A stretch of DNA of 64,000 bases from Bacteroidales bacterium. Lineage in GTDB: Bacteria > Bacteroidota > Bacteroidia > Bacteroidales > F082. The stretch covers positions 38,917-102,916 of the forward strand of contig JAFGXS010000024.1 of NCBI GenBank assembly GCA_016936505.1. The letters run 5' to 3'. Position 1 is the stretch's first letter, and every line of letters begins with the position of its first letter. Both the position numbers and the translations under genes were made by a program. The notes under the pieces are model-generated. The model was given only the letters and a program-made list of their open reading frames with translations. It was not told the origin of the DNA and searched no databases. Below, piece by piece: positions 37,603-45,933 of this stretch.

Positions 37603-39009
37603 CTATTTTTGTTTGCTTTTTTTATACTCTTGCATGTATAACGAAAATTTTTGCAGCGCATTATCCTGTGGCATTGGGGCCGGAGCCATTGCTATGGTTC
37701 CATCGGGATTGAGCAACACATAAGATGGAAAACCAATAACCTGATATTTTTCAGGCAACAAAATATCATTTCCTAAAAGCAAATAAGTAAACTTTCCATT
37801 CTCATTCTCATAAAGTTTCTGATATTCTGACAAATCATTACCTTTTATGATTGCAACAGGAACAAAATCAGATCCCAGCTTCTCCTGCATTTTTTCGATT
37901 TCATTCCACTGGTATACACATAAAGGACATTGAGTTTGGTAAAAAGCGAGCAACACAAACTTACCTTTCCAGTTTTTAAGGGAACTTTCATTTCCATCAA
38001 AATCAGGAAGGCTTAAATCAGGTGCCGGAGTTCCCGGAAGCAAATAGGTTAACTTATTAATCCAATTTACGGCAATTTTTCTGTTTTCGACATATTGACC
38101 TTTCTGGCTTATCTCTTTCAAAATATTTAATATAGCATATTGAAGATAAGGACTCTGATAAAACAGTTTTCTCATAAGTACCATTTCAGCCAATTGACGA
38201 ACTCTGCCGTTTTGACTCAAAACCGGATCTTTTTTGAATAAATTATCCAGTTTTTTTAAGCTACGGGAAGAAATAGAATCTGCAATTTTATCAATCGTTA
38301 CAGCTGATGCTGGTTGAACAATGAAATAATCGCGAAAAAAATCATCAAATAGCTGCGCATATTCTATATTCTGGTATAAAACCGGTTGTTCGGCAAAATA
38401 CTTTCGGGCAAAAACCTGAACTGGATATTTTCGACTTCCCCATTCCAATGAAGCGATTGAATAACGTATATATTCTTTTAAAAAAAGACCAACTGATTTA
38501 GAAAACAGGCTGTCGACATTCTTTCTGAAATCATATACAAGCCTCTGATTATGATATTGATAAATATTTCTGTAATTGTTTTCAAGGAAATTATTATACA
38601 ACATATTAAAACGATCCATATTTCCGGTCCGCTCATGATCATCAGCAGTCACATTTAGATTTAATGGACGGCTATCAAACACAGACCCTTTTACAGTTGT
38701 ATCATTTACCACATCAACCTGATATTTTCCATCAGGAAATAAAAACAAATCACCCTTTTTCAGGTTCACATCCAACTGTGCATACACAGGATGGTCTGAC
38801 TGAAAGTTTAACACATAATTCCCTTGCTCATCCGAACGAGTTGAGGCCAAAGTAACCTTCCACCGGGAAAAAGGATCGGCATTTACAACTATTCGAACCA
38901 AACTATAGGGTTTAAAACCAGAAAGTCTTCCTGAAACAGTTACATTTCCTGCATATGAATGCCCCCAATTAAAAAAGAATAACAACAAACCGAATAAATA
39001 CTTTTTCAT
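37603..39009 (-). CDS. Secreted thioredoxin-fold protein (TlpA-like) with N-terminal extension
   Basis: 468 residues. Signal peptide (1-20), an N-terminal beta-rich part of about 90 residues resembling carboxypeptidase-like/DUF4369 domains, a helical middle region, and a C-terminal AhpC/TlpA thioredoxin domain (about 335-460) with APDLSLPDFDGN, the redox motif CPLC in YQTQCPLCVYQW and the cis-proline GFPSYVLLNPDG. Likely a periplasmic thiol-disulfide protein used in Bacteroidota for cytochrome maturation or disulfide reduction. Alone between coaD and secA on the same strand. Confidence 0.82.
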   Translation of the reverse strand: MKKYLFGLLLFFFNWGHSYAGNVTVSGRLSGFKPYSLVRIVVNADPFSRWKVTLASTRSDEQGNYVLNFQSDHPVYAQLDVNLKKGDLFLFPDGKYQVDVVNDTTVKGSVFDSRPLNLNVTADDHERTGNMDRFNMLYNNFLENNYRNIYQYHNQRLVYDFRKNVDSLFSKSVGLFLKEYIRYSIASLEWGSRKYPVQVFARKYFAEQPVLYQNIEYAQLFDDFFRDYFIVQPASAVTIDKIADSISSRSLKKLDNLFKKDPVLSQNGRVRQLAEMVLMRKLFYQSPYLQYAILNILKEISQKGQYVENRKIAVNWINKLTYLLPGTPAPDLSLPDFDGNESSLKNWKGKFVLLAFYQTQCPLCVYQWNEIEKMQEKLGSDFVPVAIIKGNDLSEYQKLYENENGKFTYLLLGNDILLPEKYQVIGFPSYVLLNPDGTIAMAPAPMPQDNALQKFSLYMQEYKKSKQK

Positions 39010-39087
39010 GGTTCTTTTAAGGTTCGGATAAGAAAAACAAAATTGAATAATGATTCGTATAACAGGTCTGAACGAATGTTAAGAAAC

Positions 39088-39558
39088 CTATTTTAACAAT
39101 GAATTCACCACAACTTCAGGAACCATATTACTAATGTCTCCGCCGTTACGATAAACATCTCTTACAATAGATGAAGAGATTGGAGTAAATTTAGGTTCGG
39201 TGAGCAGAAAAACTGTATCGAGCGATGGGTACAGCATCTTATTAACCTGCCCGATACCTCTTTCAAATTCAAAATCAGCGGCAGTTCTTAAGCCTCTTAA
39301 AATATATTGCGCTTCAACTTGCTTACAAAAATCTACTGTAAGCCCCTCGTAAGTCTGAACCTCAACAGCAGGTTCATTAACAAAAACTTCTCTGATCCAG
39401 TTCTGACGTTGTTCCAAAGAAAACATTTGCTGCTTTGAAGAGTTTACCCCAATTGCAACAATTATTTTATCAAATAAAGGAATAGCACGTTTCAAAATAG
39501 AAACATGTCCCAAAGTTATTGGATCAAAAGAACCCGGAAATAAAGCAATCTTTTTCAT
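39088..39558 (-). CDS. coaD: Phosphopantetheine adenylyltransferase
   Basis: 156 residues, normal length. Nucleotidyltransferase fold with PGSFDPITLGH near the N terminus, the RGLRTAADFEFERG segment and the ISSSIVRD motif near the C terminus. It transfers AMP from ATP to 4'-phosphopantetheine, the fourth step of coenzyme A synthesis. Probably in one unit with the NUDIX gene 32 bases upstream. Confidence 0.97.
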   Translation of the reverse strand: MKKIALFPGSFDPITLGHVSILKRAIPLFDKIIVAIGVNSSKQQMFSLEQRQNWIREVFVNEPAVEVQTYEGLTVDFCKQVEAQYILRGLRTAADFEFERGIGQVNKMLYPSLDTVFLLTEPKFTPISSSIVRDVYRNGGDISNMVPEVVVNSLLK

Positions 39559-39590
39559 TTTCTTAAGTTATACTATTTAAAATGGGTCTT

Positions 39591-40202
39591 TCAGTTGAAT
39601 ATTTCACAAATTTCCACATTCAGGGCTTCACGCAATGATCGATAAGTTGTGGAAAGAGCTCCGGTACATTCTTCTTTATTCATCCATCGAACCAGAGTAA
39701 TATCTTCTTCATTTTGTGGTATGGGCTCGCCTTCAAAAGAAGTTTCCATTAAAAACCAGTGAGTCTTTTTCAGATACCATTGTTCTGTAGTTTCAAAAAT
39801 ATGATAACTGGAAGGGAGAGAGCGAAGCACTTTTAAATCCTGAACACCTGTTTCTTCCTCAACTTCACGAACTGCACATTGACTTATAGTTTCTTTCTTT
39901 TCTTTCTTCCCCTTTGGGAGATCCCAACGATCCCAACGATTAATGAACAGCACTTTTTTATCACTATTTGTTACTACACCTCCAGCTGCCTCAACAAAAC
40001 GGAAAATTTTTTGAAAATCTTTTTTCAATTGTTTTACATCATAACCAAAGAGCAGGATGTCTTTTCGCCTGTCTTCCTGTAGCCATCTGAATACAAAATC
40101 CCTGAGTTCTTTTGCATCAGTTACCTTAACATTTAATCCATCATTCATCTTATCAGGCTTAAAGGTGATCAAATGTTCATGAAAAAAAACCTTGTTCATC
40201 AT
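39591..40202 (-). CDS. NUDIX hydrolase
   Basis: 203 residues. The NUDIX box is complete (G-x5-E-x7-REVEEETGV, within PKGKKEKKETISQCAVREVE) and preceded by VVTNSDKKVLFINRWDRWDL. About 65 residues precede the domain and have no recognised fold. NUDIX enzymes hydrolyse nucleoside diphosphates linked to another group; the substrate is not visible here. A start one codon later (M2) is equally possible. The gene leads a pair with coaD. Confidence 0.85.
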   Translation of the reverse strand: MMNKVFFHEHLITFKPDKMNDGLNVKVTDAKELRDFVFRWLQEDRRKDILLFGYDVKQLKKDFQKIFRFVEAAGGVVTNSDKKVLFINRWDRWDLPKGKKEKKETISQCAVREVEEETGVQDLKVLRSLPSSYHIFETTEQWYLKKTHWFLMETSFEGEPIPQNEEDITLVRWMNKEECTGALSTTYRSLREALNVEICEIFN

Positions 40203-40215
40203 GTCTAATTTCTTA

Positions 40216-40223
40216 CAAAGATA
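40216..40223 (-). promoter_or_regulatory. Bacteroidota -7 promoter element for the NUDIX-coaD pair
   Basis: Minus-strand TATCTTTG matches TAnnTTTG, ending 13 bases before the ATG, so the leader would be very short. Confidence 0.5.
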
Positions 40224-40275
40224 ACAGACATTTAGAACAAGGTAAAAATTTATTACAGCGAGTATTCTTTAAATA

Positions 40276-42207
40276 TCAGTTTGTTTTCCTCAGAATAATT
40301 TTTGAGCCATCAATTTGATTCATTGTGTCCTGAAATTTGAAAAATTCTTCATTTTGGGTTGGAGGATAATTCCCTTTCATTACAGTTACCTCACGTACTA
40401 AAACTAATTTTCCGTTTTGCTCACTAACTTTGTAACTATAACTACCAAAATCGGTACTAATTTCTTTAGCTGACGGTAATTTGGCAACGGAATAACCTTC
40501 TGGCACCATCAAAATAACACTATCAATCCTACGGTTACTCCTTTTTATGACAAAATTGTACTTTCTATTTTTATCTCTAAAATCATTCTGACTATCATAA
40601 TGAAACGGGTACAATTGCAGAAACATCAGGTTTCCCATAGTAGTAGCATATTTCGGTGAATTTATATCCATTGTTATTATTACTTCTGGAAGCTCATTGT
40701 TACTAGTATTTGCCTTTAACGAGTATTTTGACAAATTAAATGTTGGGAGATGAATCATTCTCAGAAGACTTTTCCGTTGCTTTTGGGCATCAAACTGAGT
40801 GTACGGAAACATCTGATCAAAATACATCCCTAGAGATCTTTGTTTTATCGAGAAATCAGCTGTTCCATCATCGAACAAAGTAACATCTGTATTCCTGCTT
40901 TGTATGTTCTGCAACAAACCATAAACGATGGTTCTAACCATTTCCGAAGTATCATTCTTAATAACCAAAACATCTCTATCATCTGTAAATGATCCTAAAT
41001 ATCCGGGAGGAATATTCTGATTGGTATTTTCAAGCCAAATGGTATCTCCATCATTAGGCACGCATAAAATGGCATGATTAAACTGATTGGATGGAAAATT
41101 TGTTAATATGGGAGGTGTATTCCTTCCTGCATAAACAAGTGTGTAATAAGATTTGATTCCTGCTACTTTCAAAATGCTCTTCATATAATTTGTCAGTGCT
41201 TTACAATCGCCATACGAAACGTCATCAACCTGACTCGCTTTCATAGGTTGCCAGCTCTGAATTCCCTTTGCAATTAAAACATAACGGACTTTATTCTGCA
41301 TGTACCGATAAAGAGTATCCACTTTTTCACGCCATGTTTTTTTAGAGGCTGCGATATTTTTAATCTTTTCTACAGTCTCTTCAGAAAGTTCATCCCTGCC
41401 CTTATTTAACTCTTTAATGAAGGAAGCAAACTCATTCCAGTTTCGGGTTCCACCATTAAACCCTCCAATTTCAAATGAGACAGGAGCAAAATATACTACC
41501 GGGCTAACCTGACTTAAGTAAGGACTCATCGCCTCGTCTTCATAAGCCTTAATGTTACTTACATGAAGAGAATAAATTTTATCACTTCCAGTTTTTTCAA
41601 TCTTTAGCGGAATATCTTTCTCATTTAAATAATAGCTTATTCCATCACTGGCATTGCCCTTGTCGGGAGTTATCAACTTAAAGGTTTCGCTTTGAATTGA
41701 TACGTTATATGAGGGAACAACTCTCCATGAAGGCAGATTGATTGTTCCTGAATAATTGATTTCACATGAATATTCAACAGTATATGGGTAATGATCGTAA
41801 TCAGGATCAATATACTTTATACGCTCATCGGTAAACAGCGACTCTGTGTCCCCAAGAACATCACTTATATCTGTATTCTTAAAAGTTTTAACTTTTTCGC
41901 CTGAAGCATTATAAAGGGTTCCTTTAATAGCAGAAACTGAACTGTACCGATAATATGGCTGAACGAAATAGCCATGTCTGCTACCAGACTTTTTTAATAC
42001 TGTAATTACATAATGCAATGTTCTAACCGCACTTTTTTCACTCTTTCTTTCAAGAATATCTTCTTTCATCCGGATTACTGCGTCTGCATTTTTTAGCAAT
42101 TCTTTAGGAATTTCATTTACAGGAAAGTTTATTTTTTTTCCAGCAAATGCACTCACAGCAGAAAAAAGAGTAACCAAGATAATGACGAAAGTTTTTTTCA
42201 AAGACAC
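40276..42207 (-). CDS. DUF3857/transglutaminase-like secreted protein (catalytic residues intact)
   Basis: 643 residues from a GTG start, which gives a good signal peptide (1-22). An N-terminal DUF3857 domain (about 45-230) is followed by a transglutaminase-like core with C335 in YGDCKALTN, H378 in FNHAIL and an acidic residue E393 in WLEN, then a beta-rich C-terminal domain. The Cys-His-acid set suggests a working peptidase or transglutaminase. The family is common in Bacteroidota, function unknown. The upstream DUF3857 paralogue ends one base before this start, so the two are translated together. Confidence 0.83.
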   Translation of the reverse strand: MSLKKTFVIILVTLFSAVSAFAGKKINFPVNEIPKELLKNADAVIRMKEDILERKSEKSAVRTLHYVITVLKKSGSRHGYFVQPYYRYSSVSAIKGTLYNASGEKVKTFKNTDISDVLGDTESLFTDERIKYIDPDYDHYPYTVEYSCEINYSGTINLPSWRVVPSYNVSIQSETFKLITPDKGNASDGISYYLNEKDIPLKIEKTGSDKIYSLHVSNIKAYEDEAMSPYLSQVSPVVYFAPVSFEIGGFNGGTRNWNEFASFIKELNKGRDELSEETVEKIKNIAASKKTWREKVDTLYRYMQNKVRYVLIAKGIQSWQPMKASQVDDVSYGDCKALTNYMKSILKVAGIKSYYTLVYAGRNTPPILTNFPSNQFNHAILCVPNDGDTIWLENTNQNIPPGYLGSFTDDRDVLVIKNDTSEMVRTIVYGLLQNIQSRNTDVTLFDDGTADFSIKQRSLGMYFDQMFPYTQFDAQKQRKSLLRMIHLPTFNLSKYSLKANTSNNELPEVIITMDINSPKYATTMGNLMFLQLYPFHYDSQNDFRDKNRKYNFVIKRSNRRIDSVILMVPEGYSVAKLPSAKEISTDFGSYSYKVSEQNGKLVLVREVTVMKGNYPPTQNEEFFKFQDTMNQIDGSKIILRKTN

Positions 42208-42208
42208 T

Positions 42209-44083
42209 TTAGTTTATTTTTATAATTGCTGGTTCTGATTCTTTAGCAATGGCTTGCATAAAAAGGCTTTTAATCAAAGGATAATCAGTTTCAGGGAACA
42301 TGGTTTTATTAATTTTAAACTTATAGATTACACTTATACGATTCCCATTAGTAACTGCCTGAAACAGGAAACTAGCCCCATGATCGGGTAATGCATATTT
42401 TACTGACTGAGGAAGCTTCACTACTTTATGCCCTTCCGGTAAAGTTATAACAATGATGCCGGATCTTTCATAAGGGTAAATAAAATCTATAGGATAAAGC
42501 CTCTTATCCTGCTTAAATGGATTCTCAGTCATTCTATCCGGAATAAGATAAAGATATGCAAGACTATCCACAAGCATAGCCTGCCCTTTTATAGATTCAG
42601 TAATATTTTCGACTAAGTTACTCTGAACATTATTCAAGTCTTTTATGGTATCCTTTTCAATTGTTACATTACTGTTCGATGACATTAATTGATCGACGTA
42701 TTCCTGATGTGAGGTATAAGTTTTATAGGCTTCTCTGAAATCCTCAGCATAATGTCCTATTCTTAACTTTGTTTCTGTCCCTTCAAGTGTCAAATCATTT
42801 TTTAAGTTTAAAACATAAAAAACACTTTTCTTACTCACAGCATTATTAGTCAAATCAACCCACGATGTTTCATCTTTACTTTTTATGAGTCTTCCTTTTC
42901 CGTTCAAACATCTTTCTGCCAAAAAAGGAAAAGGAATATTTTTATCTGTGCCATCAACTACATAAAAATTCTCTCCTACTTTAACATATCCGACAACATA
43001 ATTCAGATTGTAAAAGGTAGGATTAAACATTGATAGCTGTCCCTCATCTCTGGTTCTCATAACAATCGGATAAGTTTCCAGTCCAGCTGCACGTAAAATA
43101 TTAATAAGTGACAAGTTAATGTCTGCCGAATTTCCCTCGGCTTTCTTAACTATCAGATATTTTAGCAATCCTGATTCTACACTCGACATGTCACTATTTC
43201 TTCCATTCCATTTTATTTTATGGACTCTTGCTAATGCTGCTTTAACTATATCTTCATCTGTTTTGTTTGTCTCTTTAATTGAGTCGGCAATTTGCCTGAA
43301 AAATGCCTTATTCGACTTAAGAGACTCGCCGAAATATTTTGAGTAAAGGTAGAGTTGAGCTACTTTATCCCAAGTGGTTGCAAATTCAATAGTTGGTCTC
43401 CCGGGAATAAAAATTCTTTGTATATCAAACTCAAAATGAGCCATGTATGTTTTTTTAGCTCCCATAAACGGTTCTGACTGAAATGCCGGAACATTTGTTA
43501 TTACCCAACGGCCGGGTTCAACAATATTAAACGGAATAATGCCAAAATAATTTTTCTTATAGGTAATGGTCGAACTTGAACCCACAACCAACTCGGCATA
43601 CTTAACTGGTATCGTACTTTGAAAATAAAATGATGGGGGCAAAAAATCATAACTTACTTCAATATCAATAACTGACCCAACCTTAACATTCGGCATAGTT
43701 ACCTTAGTAATGTAAATCCCATTATACAACTCCTGATTGAATATTGATTTGTTTGACAATTTGTCGGCAACAATTTTTCCATCCAACAGGTTGAATGTTT
43801 TCCCTCTTACATTTGAGCGAGCTAGTGAACGAAAAGTGCGGTTTCCCCATTCTAACCCCTCTTTAGTTAGAATTTTTATGCGGGTTGTTTCCACATACAT
43901 AAAACGTTGTGCATCAAAATTTCCATATACACATAATATTAATGCTGAAGCAGTTGTATCTTCCGGATAAACTTTCATTTCAAGATCCTCCATCGAAGGT
44001 TTTCCAAACTTAATGGGTTCCTTTTGGGCATAAGAAGAGAAACTTAATCCCACAAAAAAGGCTGCTAACATTAATCTTTTCAT
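42209..44083 (-). CDS. DUF3857 secreted protein with degenerate transglutaminase core
   Basis: 624 residues from the ATG at 44083, where the signal peptide MKRLMLAAFFVGLSFSSYAQ begins; the longer frame to 44161 adds 26 residues that do not look like a signal. DUF3857 domain, then a transglutaminase-like fold in which the catalytic cysteine position reads GNSADINL and the histidine position NLNYVVGY, so neither Cys nor His is present. It is probably non-enzymatic, perhaps a binding partner of the intact paralogue encoded next. Has its own promoter box. Confidence 0.82.
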   Translation of the reverse strand: MKRLMLAAFFVGLSFSSYAQKEPIKFGKPSMEDLEMKVYPEDTTASALILCVYGNFDAQRFMYVETTRIKILTKEGLEWGNRTFRSLARSNVRGKTFNLLDGKIVADKLSNKSIFNQELYNGIYITKVTMPNVKVGSVIDIEVSYDFLPPSFYFQSTIPVKYAELVVGSSSTITYKKNYFGIIPFNIVEPGRWVITNVPAFQSEPFMGAKKTYMAHFEFDIQRIFIPGRPTIEFATTWDKVAQLYLYSKYFGESLKSNKAFFRQIADSIKETNKTDEDIVKAALARVHKIKWNGRNSDMSSVESGLLKYLIVKKAEGNSADINLSLINILRAAGLETYPIVMRTRDEGQLSMFNPTFYNLNYVVGYVKVGENFYVVDGTDKNIPFPFLAERCLNGKGRLIKSKDETSWVDLTNNAVSKKSVFYVLNLKNDLTLEGTETKLRIGHYAEDFREAYKTYTSHQEYVDQLMSSNSNVTIEKDTIKDLNNVQSNLVENITESIKGQAMLVDSLAYLYLIPDRMTENPFKQDKRLYPIDFIYPYERSGIIVITLPEGHKVVKLPQSVKYALPDHGASFLFQAVTNGNRISVIYKFKINKTMFPETDYPLIKSLFMQAIAKESEPAIIKIN

Positions 44084-44135
44084 AAAGTATAGTGTAAAAT
44101 TTTGGTTAAAGTTTTCTTTTGTATCAAGTTTGAAA

Positions 44136-44143
44136 CAAATATA
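44136..44143 (-). promoter_or_regulatory. Bacteroidota -7 promoter element for the DUF3857 pair
   Basis: Minus-strand TATATTTG matches TAnnTTTG, 52 bases before the ATG at 44083. This position also supports the shorter start, because the longer frame would begin upstream of the transcript. Confidence 0.5.
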
Positions 44144-44307
44144 AAAATTCCTAAATGCCAATTTACGCTCTCGCGGAATTTTGATTTAAACTAAATAAGC
44201 AATTGACAAGAACATTCACAACTAAAGTTATAACTAATTCATCCATTATCACCTACTTCTTAATAATCAATTAAAACTTTTTCAGAAACTCCTATTCACT
44301 ATTCTTT

Positions 44308-44315
44308 TATCTTTG
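44308..44315 (+). promoter_or_regulatory. Bacteroidota -7 promoter element for guaA
   Basis: TATCTTTG ends only five bases before the guaA ATG, so transcription would begin at or within a few bases of the start codon (leaderless or nearly so). Confidence 0.5.
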
Positions 44316-44320
44316 CTGCC

Positions 44321-45850
44321 ATGCAGGAAACTATTATTATTCTCGATTTCGGTTCCCAATACACTCAACTGATTGCCAGAAGAGTAAGAGAACTAAATGT
44401 TTATTGTGAAATACATCCTTACAATAAAATACCCACACTTAACAAGCACGTGAAAGGCGTTATCTTATCGGGCAGTCCTTATTCCGTAAGAGATGAAGAG
44501 GCACCAATCCCGGATTTAAGTCAAATTCGAAATAAATTTCCTTTGCTCGGTGTTTGTTATGGGGCACAGTTTTTAGCACAGAACAATGGTGGAGAGGTAA
44601 TGCCGTCCAAATTAAGAGAATATGGCAGGGCAAACCTGAACTATATTGACCAGAATTGTCCATTAATTCAAGGGCTTTCTCAAAATAGCCAGGTGTGGAT
44701 GTCGCATGGTGATACAATTTTGCAGTTACCTAATAATTTTCAGGTTATTGCCAGCACCGGAAGTGTAGAAGTTGCTGGATTTCAGGTCAGCGAAGAAAAA
44801 ACCTATGGCATTCAGTTCCACCCTGAGGTTTACCATTCTTTAGAAGGAACCAAATTACTTAAGAATTTTGTAGTAAATATAGCTGGCTGTTCTCAAAGCT
44901 GGACACCTGACTCATTTATCGATACAACAATATCAAGCCTAAAAAGTCAATTAAGAAGCGACAAAGTAGTACTTGGACTTTCGGGTGGAGTTGATTCATC
45001 TGTCGCAGCAGTCTTACTGAATAAAGCAATTGGCAAAAATCTTTACTGTATTTTTGTAGATAACGGATTGCTCAGAAAAAACGAATTTCAAGAGGTTTTG
45101 CACTCCTATCAGGATATGGGGTTAAATGTTAAAGGTGTTGATGCTTCTGAACTTTTTTACAGCGCTTTAAAAGGAATTTCTGATCCGGAACAAAAAAGAA
45201 AAGCTATAGGAAAAACTTTCATTGATGTTTTTGACAAGGAGGCTCATTTAATTCAGGATGTGAAATGGCTGGCCCAGGGAACAATTTATCCTGATGTAAT
45301 TGAATCGGTTTCTGTAAACGGGCCATCAGCAACCATTAAATCTCATCACAATGTGGGCGGCCTACCTGACTATATGAAGCTGAAAATTGTGGAGCCTTTA
45401 AAAACTTTATTTAAAGATGAAGCCAGAAGATTGGGATATGCATTAGAAATGCCTGAAAACATTCTGAACCGACATCCTTTCCCTGGTCCGGGACTGGGAA
45501 TCAGAATTTTGGGTGAAGTCACAACTGAAAAAGTGCACCTTTTACAAGAAGTTGATGATGTTTTTATAAGTAACCTTAAAAAAGAAGGTCTTTACAATGA
45601 GGTATGGCAGGCATTGGCCGTTTTACTTCCTGTACAATCAGTTGGTGTAATGGGTGATGAAAGAACTTACGAAAGCGTTGTGGCTTTGAGAGCAGTGAGT
45701 TCGAGTGATGGCATGACTGCCGACTGGTCGCATTTACCTTATGAATTTTTAGCTAAAGTTTCAAGCGAAATCATAAACAAAATAAAAGGAGTTAACAGGG
45801 TAGTTTACGACATCAGCTCCAAACCACCGGCAACAATTGAGTGGGAGTAA
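44321..45850 (+). CDS. guaA: GMP synthase (glutamine-hydrolysing)
   Basis: 509 residues. Glutamine amidotransferase domain with nucleophile cysteine in LLGVCYGAQ and the His-Glu pair in [11 protein letters not shown] pyrophosphatase domain with P-loop GLSGGVDSS, and a dimerisation domain ending in the usual IEWE. It converts XMP to GMP in the cytoplasm. Single-gene unit. Confidence 0.98.
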   Translation: MQETIIILDFGSQYTQLIARRVRELNVYCEIHPYNKIPTLNKHVKGVILSGSPYSVRDEEAPIPDLSQIRNKFPLLGVCYGAQFLAQNNGGEVMPSKLREYGRANLNYIDQNCPLIQGLSQNSQVWMSHGDTILQLPNNFQVIASTGSVEVAGFQVSEEKTYGIQFHPEVYHSLEGTKLLKNFVVNIAGCSQSWTPDSFIDTTISSLKSQLRSDKVVLGLSGGVDSSVAAVLLNKAIGKNLYCIFVDNGLLRKNEFQEVLHSYQDMGLNVKGVDASELFYSALKGISDPEQKRKAIGKTFIDVFDKEAHLIQDVKWLAQGTIYPDVIESVSVNGPSATIKSHHNVGGLPDYMKLKIVEPLKTLFKDEARRLGYALEMPENILNRHPFPGPGLGIRILGEVTTEKVHLLQEVDDVFISNLKKEGLYNEVWQALAVLLPVQSVGVMGDERTYESVVALRAVSSSDGMTADWSHLPYEFLAKVSSEIINKIKGVNRVVYDISSKPPATIEWE

Positions 45851-45867
45851 AACAATTTTTTGTTGGG

Positions 45868-45899
45868 TTGCAATAATTAGCTACTTTAGTTTACGTTTG
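45868..45899 (+). promoter_or_regulatory. Promoter of the LysM/PBP1 gene
   Basis: TTG (45868-45870), 21 bases, then TACGTTTG (45892-45899): both halves of the Bacteroidota promoter, 34 bases before the chosen ATG at 45934. Confidence 0.6.
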
Positions 45900-45933
45900 T
45901 AAAATATAATAATTACCAAAGTTGTTTTTGAAT

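Noticed and set aside
37594..37619. Inverted repeat AAAGCAAAC/GTTTGCTTT at the end of the thioredoxin-fold gene
   Set aside because: The T run lies on the plus strand, the wrong side for terminating the minus-strand gene, so it was not called a terminator.
44084..44161. N-terminal extension of the upstream DUF3857 gene
   Set aside because: It would place 26 residues before a clear signal peptide and begins upstream of the likely transcript start.
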